From Gellertiella hungarica (lineage in GTDB: Bacteria; Pseudomonadota; Alphaproteobacteria; Rhizobiales; Rhizobiaceae), in assembly GCF_014197145.1 (NCBI RefSeq), contig NZ_JACIEZ010000009.1:1-64000 (forward strand): a DNA stretch of 64,000 nt, in the 5' to 3' direction. Each line of letters opens with the position of its first letter. Position 1 is the first letter of the stretch. Below, piece by piece: positions 29,183 to 37,077 of this stretch. The position numbers and the translations under genes were made by a program. Under the pieces are notes generated by a model, which searched no databases, was not told where the DNA came from, and saw only the letters and a list, made by a program, of their open reading frames with translations.

Positions 29183-31444
29183 ATGCGCCTATCCCGCAAA
29201 TTGCCGATCGCAGCCGCCGCACTGACCGTTTTCGCCGTCGGCATTTCCACCACCATAGCCCTCACCATCGCCAGCCGGCAGGTGCACCAGCAGACCATGG
29301 AGACGCTGAATGCCTATGCCGAGGACCGCAGGAACGATCTCCAGCAGCTCCTGGGCTCGATCGACAAGGACATCGTCCTGACGGCGGCTAATCCCGAGAT
29401 GATCGACGCGCTGAAGCAGTTCGATGCGGAGGCGGCGAAGATCGGCGCGGGCGGGCTGGACCAGATCCGCGACGCCTATGTGAAGAACAACCCCAACCCC
29501 GCCGGCCAGCACGATCTTCTCGATAGCGCCGGCAAGACCGGCTACGACGCGCTGCACCAGACGCTTCATCCCTTCATCCGCAAGCACCTGCGCACCTATG
29601 GCTATTACGACATGTTCCTGTTCAACGGGACGGGCGATGCGGTCTACACGGTGTTCAAGGAAGCGGATTTCGGCACCAACTTCGTCAACGGCCCCTATGC
29701 GCAATCGGGGCTCGGCGAAATCTACCGGCAGGCCATGGCGGCGAAGGAGGACGGCGCGATCTTCTATTCGGATTTCACGCCCTATGCGCCGTCCAACGGG
29801 GATGCCGCCGCCTTCCTTGCCACGCCCATCCGCGATGGCGGCAAGACCATCGGGGTGCTGGCGATCCAGATGCCGATGAACAAGTTCCTGGAGACGCTCT
29901 CCAACAATACCGGTCTTGGGGAGACGGGCGAGACGATCCTCATCAACCGCGACAGCACGCTGACCATCGATTCCGTGCGCACGCCCGAGAACGATACGCT
30001 GAAGGTGAAGGTCGACAGCCCGCTGATTGCGGAGGTGCTGGCGGGAAGGCCGCAAATCGGCACGCTGTCCGGCTATCGTGGCATGGAAAGCCTCGTCGCC
30101 CTGGAGCCGGTGCAATATCATGGCACCACATGGGCCATCGGCGCGCTGATCGGCAGCGAGGAGGCAGACGGCCCGCTGGTCCTGATGCGCAACATGGCGT
30201 GCCTGGCCGCACTGGGCCTTCTTGCCGCCGTGCTGCTCGCCAGCACGCTGTTTTCCCGGCAGCTGACACGGCCCATCGTGCTGCTCGTCGACGCGATGAA
30301 GCGCCTTGCGGGCGGCGATACCGGAATCGTTCTGGTGGGCGAGGCCCGCAGCGACGAGATCGGCGACATGGTGCGCTCGGTCGCGGTCTTCCGCGATGCC
30401 GCCATCGAGAAGCGGCGCATGGAGCAGGAGGCCGAGCAGCTGCGCCAGGAGGCCGAGCGCGAGCGCCAGCAGCGCGAGGCGGAGAAGGCGCTCGAGGCAG
30501 AGCAGCTCAAGGATGCGGTCGACGGTCTGGGCGAGGCGCTCGGCCACCTCGCCCGCGGCAACCTGCAGTTCCGCATCGAGCGCACCTTCGTGCCCGGTCT
30601 CGATGCGCTCCGGCAGAACTACAACGAGGCCGTCGGCCAGCTCGATTCCGCTCTCGGCATGGTGGGGCAGAGCGTGTCCGTCATCCATTCCGGAACCGGC
30701 GAAATCAGCCATGCCGCGAGCGACCTTTCGAACCGTACCGAACAGCAGGCTGCTTCCGTGGAGGAAACCGCCGCCGCGCTCGAGGAGATCACCACGACCG
30801 TGGCCGACAGCCGGAAGCGGGCCGAGGAAGTGGGTGCGCTGGTTCAGCGCGCAAAGGATCGCGGCGAGCGGTCGAGCGCGCTGGCAGAGCGCACGACGGC
30901 GGCGATGGTCTCGATCGAGCAGTCCTCCCGCGAGATCAACAACATCATCTCCGTCATCGACGAGATCGCCTTCCAGACCAATCTGCTGGCGCTGAATGCC
31001 GGGGTGGAGGCGGCCCGCGCCGGGGATGCCGGCAAGGGCTTTGCCGTCGTTGCGATGGAAGTGCGGGAACTTGCGCAGCGCTCCGCCCGCGCGGCACGGG
31101 AGATCAAGGATCTGATCACCGTTTCGGGTACGCAGGTGAAGGACGGGGTGACCCTGGTTTCCGAGGTCGGCCAGGCGCTCGGCGAGATCGTGACCGAGGT
31201 CCTTGAGATCAACAAGCACGTGGCCGCCATCGTCGAGGCCTCCCGCGAGCAGGCCACGGGGCTGCGCGAGATCAACACCGCGGTCAACGTCATCGACCGC
31301 AACACGCAGCAGAATGCCGCGATGGTGGAGCAGACGACGGCATCCAGCCACACGCTTGCCCACGAGGCCACGTCGCTTGCCGGCCTTCTGGAGAATTTCA
31401 GGCTCAGCGGCCGGCAGCTCGCCTCGGCCCGGAAGGCCGCCTGA
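29183..31444 (+). CDS. Methyl-accepting chemotaxis protein
   Basis: The 753-residue inner-membrane receptor starts at the ATG after AAGGACGG. Helix TM1 is at about 7-29. A periplasmic Cache-like sensor spans about 30-330, with GYYDMFLFNGTGDAVYTVFKEADFGTN. TM2 is at about 335-357, followed by HAMP regions and a Glu/Arg-rich coiled coil (about 410-450). The cytoplasmic signalling domain has the hairpin tip EIAFQTNLLALNAGVEAARAG near 600. The C-terminus (ARKAA) lacks a CheR/CheB-tethering pentapeptide. The ligand is not predictable. The gene is followed by a strong terminator. Confidence 0.95.
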   Translation: MRLSRKLPIAAAALTVFAVGISTTIALTIASRQVHQQTMETLNAYAEDRRNDLQQLLGSIDKDIVLTAANPEMIDALKQFDAEAAKIGAGGLDQIRDAYVKNNPNPAGQHDLLDSAGKTGYDALHQTLHPFIRKHLRTYGYYDMFLFNGTGDAVYTVFKEADFGTNFVNGPYAQSGLGEIYRQAMAAKEDGAIFYSDFTPYAPSNGDAAAFLATPIRDGGKTIGVLAIQMPMNKFLETLSNNTGLGETGETILINRDSTLTIDSVRTPENDTLKVKVDSPLIAEVLAGRPQIGTLSGYRGMESLVALEPVQYHGTTWAIGALIGSEEADGPLVLMRNMACLAALGLLAAVLLASTLFSRQLTRPIVLLVDAMKRLAGGDTGIVLVGEARSDEIGDMVRSVAVFRDAAIEKRRMEQEAEQLRQEAERERQQREAEKALEAEQLKDAVDGLGEALGHLARGNLQFRIERTFVPGLDALRQNYNEAVGQLDSALGMVGQSVSVIHSGTGEISHAASDLSNRTEQQAASVEETAAALEEITTTVADSRKRAEEVGALVQRAKDRGERSSALAERTTAAMVSIEQSSREINNIISVIDEIAFQTNLLALNAGVEAARAGDAGKGFAVVAMEVRELAQRSARAAREIKDLITVSGTQVKDGVTLVSEVGQALGEIVTEVLEINKHVAAIVEASREQATGLREINTAVNVIDRNTQQNAAMVEQTTASSHTLAHEATSLAGLLENFRLSGRQLASARKAA

Positions 31445-31450
31445 AACGGA

Positions 31451-31478
31451 AAGGCCCCGCCGGCGTGGCGGGGCCCTT
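31451..31478 (+). terminator. Intrinsic terminator of the chemoreceptor gene
   Basis: GGCCCCGCC (31453-31461) and GGCGGGGCC (31467-31475) form a perfect 9-bp stem with a 5-base loop, starting 8 bases after the stop codon. The T run is short. Confidence 0.8.
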
Positions 31479-31521
31479 CGGTCGGGGGATTGTCCGTGGC
31501 CGCCCGGAGCGGCCTTCGGCA

Positions 31522-31713
31522 TCAGCCGAAATAGGTGGGTTTGCGGCTGTCGAGCAGCTCGCGAATCGCCGCCTTCACATCGCTTGCGGAATCGAAGTGG
31601 CGTTCATCGAGATCATGGACGTGAAACTTGACGGCGATAAATTTCATGCGGTCCGCGTCGGGAACGAGAATTCCAACCGGCACCCCTGCATATTCAACGA
31701 CCTGTCTTTGCAT
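31522..31713 (-). CDS. Small conserved-type protein of unknown function (63 aa)
   Basis: The protein is MQRQVVEYAGVPVG... and ends KPTYFG. A strong ribosome site, AGGAGAC, lies at a good distance before the ATG at 31713; longer in-frame starts lack one. It has no signal peptide or membrane helix. Visible features are a hydrophobic beta-like N-terminal half (VGILVPDADRMKFIAVKFHV) and an amphipathic helix (SDVKAAIRELLDSR). I do not recognise a function. Its own promoter must lie in the 302-base gap to 32015. Confidence 0.75.
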   Translation of the reverse strand: MQRQVVEYAGVPVGILVPDADRMKFIAVKFHVHDLDERHFDSASDVKAAIRELLDSRKPTYFG

Positions 31714-32015
31714 TTTCAGTCTCCTGTGCGCCAAAGCGAGACCGGATTTCGGGCCGCCCTTCCGGGCCGGCCGCATTTTCCGGCTCCCAAACGCCATGCC
31801 TGAAAGGAAGGTTCCTCTCTTTGAGGAAGATCCAGAAACTTCATCGAAATTTCCGATTCCCGTTCCTTGCCGGCATCGACAGCCGCGCTCTTAAGGAGCT
31901 TTCTTTTCGACATGATGACAGAAAGGCGGCAAGATCGTGAAAACCGGTTTTGCCGCAAAACGAAAGCCCCGGCGACAGGGCACCGGGGCTCCGGACGATG
32001 GCCGTTTCGTCAGGC
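31714..32015. other. Intergenic region with terminator, no gene seen
   Basis: This gap of 302 bases separates two leftward genes. It holds the upstream region of the 63-residue protein and the terminator of the 975-residue enzyme (31958-31990). Reading frames in it are short and lack ribosome sites. Confidence 0.6.
31958..31990 (-). terminator. Intrinsic terminator of the kinase-aminotransferase gene
   Basis: AGCCCCGG (31965-31972) and CCGGGGCT (31983-31990) form a perfect 8-bp stem. On the minus strand it is followed by TTTCGTTTTG. Confidence 0.8.
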
Positions 32016-34943
32016 TCACCAGCCGTCGCTCAACACCCGGTCGAGCATGTCGACGAAGAAGTCCGCGGCCTCCACCGTGAGGCAGAGCGGCGGCTTGATC
32101 TTCAAGACGTTCAGGTGATCGCCCGTCGGCTGCATGAGGATGCCGAAATCCAGCAACCGGTCGCAGATGGCGGCGGTTTCCTGCGTTGCCGGCGCAAGCG
32201 TATTGCGGTCGCGGACGAATTCGAGCCCGAGATAGAGGCCCATGCCGTGAACGGCGCCCGCCAGCGCATGGCGCTGGCACAGGCTTTCCAGCCGCGCCTT
32301 GAGGTGATCGCCGACGATGCGGGCGTTCTCCTGCAGGCCTTCGTCCTCCATGATGTCGAGAACCGTCATGCCGATCGCGCAGCTGACCGGACTGCCGCCG
32401 GCGGAGGAGAAGAAGTAGCCCTCCCGCTCCAGCGCATCGGCCACCTCGCGGCGGGTGATGACGGCTCCCAGCGGATGGCCGTTGCCCATGCCCTTGGCAA
32501 CCGTGATGATGTCGGGGACGACACCCTGCTGCTCGAAGCCCCAGAAACTGTGGCCGAGGCGGCCGTAGCCTACCTGAACCTCGTCGGCGATGCAGAGCCC
32601 GCCGCGTTGCCGGATCATGGCGTAGACCTCGGCGAGATAGCCGTTCGGCAGGGCGATGCCGCCGGCATTGCCATAGACGGTTTCGCAGATGAAGCCGGCA
32701 AGCTTTTCGCCCTTCACGTCAAGCAGCTCCAGCGCCTGGCGGACATGGGCGGCATAGGCGGGGGCGCTGTCGGGGCCGCGATAGGGCCCGCGATAGGTGT
32801 TGGGCGAGACGACGGGATGCACCCAGGCGGGACGCGTCGTCAGGGCCGCGGGATTGTCGGCGATGGAGGTGGAGACCGCATCGCTCGCCACCGTCCAGCC
32901 GTGATAGGCCTCGAGGAGGCTGACGATGTTCTTCGCTCCGCTCCAGGCCCAGGCGAGGCGCAGCGCAAGATCAACCGCCTCCGAACCGGAATTGACCAGC
33001 AGCACCGTGTCCAGGCCTTCCGGCGCAAGGCTGGCCAGCCGCTCGGAGAAATCCGCAATGCCCGCATAGTGGAAGCGTGAATTGGTGTTGAGCAGCGACC
33101 ACTGATGTCCGGCCGCTTCCGCAAGGCGCGGATGGCCATGGCCGGCGATCGCGACGTTGTTCAGCATGTCCACATAGGCGCGGCCGCGGGTATCGAACAT
33201 GAATTCGCGCCAGCCCCGCTCGATCTGCGGCGGGTCGCGGTAGTAGTTCTTCTGCACCTGGGCAAAGCTTGCATGGCGCCGGGCGAGAACGCGGTCGCCC
33301 TCGAGCGGAGGCGCATCGCAGTCCAGCCCGAGCAGCAGCGAGGGCGAGGGGCTGAGCCGCTTCCAGGCCGCCGCATGCGACGGAGTGGAAAAGAGCGGCG
33401 GGACGAAGCCGCCGCCGACCGAAAGCTGCACCGCCAGGTGGCCGAAGCGCCCCGCCTCGCCCGAGACGGTGCCGATCGGCTCGCCGGCTTCCACCGGCAG
33501 GCCGCTTTCATGCGCGGCATCGAGGCCTTCGAGATGAAGCGCAAGGCCCGCCCCGACCAGCACCGTGCGCTGGCCGTCCCGCTCGATGCGGCCCGCGAAG
33601 GGCGCGGCGGCCTGAAAACCCGCCGGCAGACAGATGGCGAGATGCAGCGCCACGCTTTCCGGCTCGCGCGGGCTCAGGAGCTCCGTCCGCGTCAGGCGAT
33701 GCTCGCCATAGCGGGCAATCGCGATGCCGGTCTCCCGGGCCGCCTGCTCGAGGAGCTTGAGCTCCGTTTGCGGCGAGGCCCAGTTGTCGCGCACCAGCCC
33801 GCGGCTGGTGACGGTGAAATCGGCAAAGCGCACCGCTTCCGGCTGGATGCCCGGCAGAAGCGGTCCCATCTCCGGCAGCGCGAGTTCCTCGACGGGCAAG
33901 CCGAGAGCCTCCAGGATCGCCGTTTCCATGAGGGCATGGGGCGTGCGGGCGGCCAGTTCGAAGATCTCGCGCTCATGGGCGAGATTGTCCTGGACATAGG
34001 TATTGTCGGGATCGATCGAGAGCTGCATCTCGCCGCTGGCCGCCAGGATGGCGGCACGCGCCACGATGAGCGGCCAGAGCGCCCGCGCCTCCGCTTCCGT
34101 CAGCGGGTGGATCGCGTGGAAGGCCCGGATGCAGGGCAGGATGTAGAAGGGGTCGCCATCGGCATGGTGGAGCAGCGAGGCGCAGGTGACGGCAAGATCC
34201 GCCGCCAGCCAGCCATGCACGATGTCGCCGAAGTCGATCACCCCGTCGGCGATCATCCGGCCATGGGCGTCGGGCCGCGCAACGACGTTGTCATCGGTGA
34301 TGTCGTGGTGGATCGGCTGCACGCGCAGCTCTGGCGCAAGCGGCTGAAGCCGCTTGACGGCCGCCACCATGACCTTGGCGATGCGGTCGCGGCGCGCCTG
34401 GTCGGACACGGCCGAGAGAAGCTTGAGGGCCACCGGACCCGCCCGGCGCAGATCCCACTGCACCTCGCGCTCGAGGCCCGGATGGGAGAAATCCGCCAGA
34501 TGAAGCGCCACGCGTGCGGCAAGCGCACCGAGCCCCTCCACCACGGGACGGGACAGGTGCTTGCGCCGGGTCAGCGGCTCGCCGTCGAGATAACTGAGCA
34601 GGCGAACCTGGTAATCGACGCCGCCCACGGCCAGGAACAGGATGTCGTCGCCGTTGCGCGCCCGGCGCGGCAGCGGCACGCGCGGTGCCCCCTGCTTGCC
34701 GCTGATATGGAGCATCGCGGCATTCTGTGCCTCGAGCTCGACGGTCGCATAGTCCGAACGGCAGATCTTCAGGACAAAGCGCCCCTCCTCGGAGGAGATG
34801 CGGTAATTGCGGTCCTGCTGGCTTCCCAGCTCCACAATTTCGCCACGCAGGCCGTAGAAGGTCTCGAGGATTGCCGCTGCCTCTCCCGCCGTCACGTCTG
34901 GCCTAGGCGTTTCAATGCGTTGAAGAAGCGCATCATTCGTCAT
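32016..34943 (-). CDS. Fused APH-type kinase / degenerate M23 / class III aminotransferase-like phospholyase
   Basis: The 975-residue protein has three parts. Residues about 20-330 are an APH/hydroxylysine-kinase-type phosphotransferase with the Brenner motif HHDITDDN and the metal-binding GVIDFGD. Residues about 400-515 resemble an M23 (LytM) domain, but the usual HLHFEV is HLAVQL, so it is probably not a peptidase. Residues about 560-975 are a class III PLP enzyme with CIADEVQVGYGR and the lysine in TVAKGMGNG. Separate animal enzymes with the first and last activities phosphorylate 5-hydroxylysine and convert it to 2-aminoadipate semialdehyde; others act on ethanolamine phosphate. The nearby amaB makes the hydroxylysine role attractive, but it is inference. 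Confidence 0.8.
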   Translation of the reverse strand: MTNDALLQRIETPRPDVTAGEAAAILETFYGLRGEIVELGSQQDRNYRISSEEGRFVLKICRSDYATVELEAQNAAMLHISGKQGAPRVPLPRRARNGDDILFLAVGGVDYQVRLLSYLDGEPLTRRKHLSRPVVEGLGALAARVALHLADFSHPGLEREVQWDLRRAGPVALKLLSAVSDQARRDRIAKVMVAAVKRLQPLAPELRVQPIHHDITDDNVVARPDAHGRMIADGVIDFGDIVHGWLAADLAVTCASLLHHADGDPFYILPCIRAFHAIHPLTEAEARALWPLIVARAAILAASGEMQLSIDPDNTYVQDNLAHEREIFELAARTPHALMETAILEALGLPVEELALPEMGPLLPGIQPEAVRFADFTVTSRGLVRDNWASPQTELKLLEQAARETGIAIARYGEHRLTRTELLSPREPESVALHLAICLPAGFQAAAPFAGRIERDGQRTVLVGAGLALHLEGLDAAHESGLPVEAGEPIGTVSGEAGRFGHLAVQLSVGGGFVPPLFSTPSHAAAWKRLSPSPSLLLGLDCDAPPLEGDRVLARRHASFAQVQKNYYRDPPQIERGWREFMFDTRGRAYVDMLNNVAIAGHGHPRLAEAAGHQWSLLNTNSRFHYAGIADFSERLASLAPEGLDTVLLVNSGSEAVDLALRLAWAWSGAKNIVSLLEAYHGWTVASDAVSTSIADNPAALTTRPAWVHPVVSPNTYRGPYRGPDSAPAYAAHVRQALELLDVKGEKLAGFICETVYGNAGGIALPNGYLAEVYAMIRQRGGLCIADEVQVGYGRLGHSFWGFEQQGVVPDIITVAKGMGNGHPLGAVITRREVADALEREGYFFSSAGGSPVSCAIGMTVLDIMEDEGLQENARIVGDHLKARLESLCQRHALAGAVHGMGLYLGLEFVRDRNTLAPATQETAAICDRLLDFGILMQPTGDHLNVLKIKPPLCLTVEAADFFVDMLDRVLSDGW

Positions 34944-35043
34944 TTATGTCCCCTGGGGTAATATCGGGCTCACTTTAATCACGCCCAACGAGGTTGGGAA
35001 GGCGCGAAACACAGCGATTCCACCTCAATTGCCGGCTTTTCAT

Positions 35044-35058
35044 CCTCCATGATGGAGG
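35044..35058. promoter_or_regulatory. Perfect 15-bp dyad in divergent promoter region
   Basis: CCTCCAT-g-ATGGAGG lies in the 255-base AT-rich gap between the divergent kinase-aminotransferase and GGDEF genes, about 100 bases upstream of the former. It looks like an operator, but no regulator gene is adjacent. Confidence 0.5.
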
Positions 35059-35198
35059 CCCGCACCGCCTTAAAGCCCAAAAAAGTTATTAATCATATTA
35101 CATAGCGCCTAGAACATTTAGGCCGGGTTTTGAAGAATTCCTTCATAAAACACAACCTATGATTCGCACTCGAACAAGATCAGGGAGACTGTGGGATA

Positions 35199-37064
35199 GT
35201 GAAGGGCGCGCCCATTCCCGGCCAATCCGGACAAGGCGAAGCGACCCCTCTGGCCGAGGACATCGGACAGGGCGCGGCGCAGCCCGTTCCGGTGCCGGCC
35301 GAAGGCGCGGCGACCGTCCATTCCGAAGAGGAATTCCAGTCGCTCCTGCGCCGCCTCGATCTCGCGCTCGGCGCCTCGGGCATCGGTGTGTGGGAACACT
35401 CCATTTCCGATGACACGATCAACTGGGATGCGCGGATGCACCGGCTCTACGGGACCACACCCGTTTCCCCCGTTCCGCTCGACATATGGTTGAACGCACT
35501 GCATCCGGAGGATGTGGAGAAGGCCGTTGCCGATTTCGAGGATGCGGCAAGACGGAAGGGCTCCTATCGCTCCGAATTCCGCATCCGGCTTGCCGACGGA
35601 ACCGTCCGGCACATCCGCTCCATGGCGAACTACTATGTGGACGCCAACGGAGACCCGGCCTTCATCGGCGCGGAGTGGGATGTCACGGCCGATGTGGAGC
35701 TGACCAGGGCGCTCAGCCAGCAGCAGCGTCTGGCCGAGGAAAGGGCCGCCGCGCTGCAGGAAAGCCGGGCCCAGGTGGAATATGCCGCCGAGCACGATTA
35801 CCTGACGGGTCTTCCCAACCGGCGCTCCTTCGACCGCTTCTGCCGCCAGCTTTCCGAGACGGGCACGCCGCGCCGGCTGGCGCTGATGCATATCGATCTC
35901 GATCGCTTCAAGCAGGTGAACGACGAGCATGGCCACGAGGCGGGGGACACCGTTCTCAGGACGGCTGCAGTCGCGATCCGCGCCGCGCTCGGCCCCGAGG
36001 ACATGGCGGCCCGCATGGGCGGCGACGAATTCGTGATCGTATGCCTGGACGAACACGACCGGGAAGAACTCCGCCGCCGGGCGCAGGGCATCATCGACGC
36101 CCTGGGAACGGGCCTCGAACTGAACGGCAAGCCGCTCCTGACCGGCGCATCGATCGGCATCGCCCTCGAGACGGGGTGCCAGGTGGACGGTCTCCTGAAG
36201 GATGCCGACGTGGCGCTCTACAGCGCCAAGCGCCGCGGCCGGGGCCGGGTGGTGTTTTTCCATGCGGACCTGCTGGATACGGATGCCGCGGATCTGCGCC
36301 GCGCGGCCGAGCTCCGGGAAGCGATCGCAAGCGAACAGATCCTGCCGCTTTACCAGTGCCAGTGGGACGGGCGTTCCGGCCTGCTGGCGGGCCTGGAGGC
36401 CGTGCCCTGCTGGAACCATCCGGAAAAGGGGCTTCTCTCCATCAGCGACCTGCTGCCCGAGGTGGCGGAGAGCGGGCTGATGGCGCTGCTGGACCGGCAC
36501 ATGCTCGCCTGCGTGTTCCGCGACCTGCAGCACTGGGAAGACGAAGGCCATGCGGCGCCGAGGGTATCGCTGAGCATTTCGGCGGAACGGTTCTCTTCCG
36601 CCTCGCTGATCGAGGAAATGCGCCGTGCGGGCAGCCTGGCAGGCAGCATCTGCTTCGAGCTGAAAGCGTCCGATTCGCTGCGGGACATGACCGACGCGAC
36701 GCTGCGCGCCACGGCCCAGCTGAAGGCGCTCGGCTGCGAGATCGCCGTCAGCGGCATCCGCGACGGCGAAGGCTCGCTGGTCGGGCTGCTGCGTCTCAGG
36801 CCGAACCGGCTGAAGCTCGACCGAAGCATGGTCGAGACACTGACGACGGAACTCGACCAGCTGCGCCTGCTGCATGCGATCAGCGACTTCGCCCGGGCCT
36901 TCGGCATGACGATCACGGCCGATGGCGTTTCCTCCCGCGAGCAGGCGGAGCTCTTGCGCAACCTGGGCTGTGCCACGCTGCAGGGCGATTACGAGGGGCC
37001 GCCGCTCGACCGGGACCTGATCCCCATGCGCCTGCGGCCGCTGCGACGCGACCTCAAGCGCTGA
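35199..37064 (+). CDS. PAS-GGDEF diguanylate cyclase with degenerate EAL domain
   Basis: The 621-residue soluble protein starts at GTG. A PAS domain (about 48-165, GVWEHSISDDTINWD) precedes a GGDEF domain (about 190-345). An intact GGDEF at 274-278 supports c-di-GMP synthesis; the RxxD inhibitory site is absent. The C-terminal EAL domain (about 370-615) is degenerate: EAL is EAV, the DDFGTG loop is replaced by SGIRDGEG, and AEGVE is ADGVS. The phosphodiesterase is therefore probably inactive and may bind c-di-GMP or partners. There is no membrane helix, so the PAS domain senses a cytoplasmic signal. It converges with the GH2 gene. Confidence 0.92.
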   Translation: MKGAPIPGQSGQGEATPLAEDIGQGAAQPVPVPAEGAATVHSEEEFQSLLRRLDLALGASGIGVWEHSISDDTINWDARMHRLYGTTPVSPVPLDIWLNALHPEDVEKAVADFEDAARRKGSYRSEFRIRLADGTVRHIRSMANYYVDANGDPAFIGAEWDVTADVELTRALSQQQRLAEERAAALQESRAQVEYAAEHDYLTGLPNRRSFDRFCRQLSETGTPRRLALMHIDLDRFKQVNDEHGHEAGDTVLRTAAVAIRAALGPEDMAARMGGDEFVIVCLDEHDREELRRRAQGIIDALGTGLELNGKPLLTGASIGIALETGCQVDGLLKDADVALYSAKRRGRGRVVFFHADLLDTDAADLRRAAELREAIASEQILPLYQCQWDGRSGLLAGLEAVPCWNHPEKGLLSISDLLPEVAESGLMALLDRHMLACVFRDLQHWEDEGHAAPRVSLSISAERFSSASLIEEMRRAGSLAGSICFELKASDSLRDMTDATLRATAQLKALGCEIAVSGIRDGEGSLVGLLRLRPNRLKLDRSMVETLTTELDQLRLLHAISDFARAFGMTITADGVSSREQAELLRNLGCATLQGDYEGPPLDRDLIPMRLRPLRRDLKR

Positions 37065-37077
37065 ACCCCCTTTCCTC

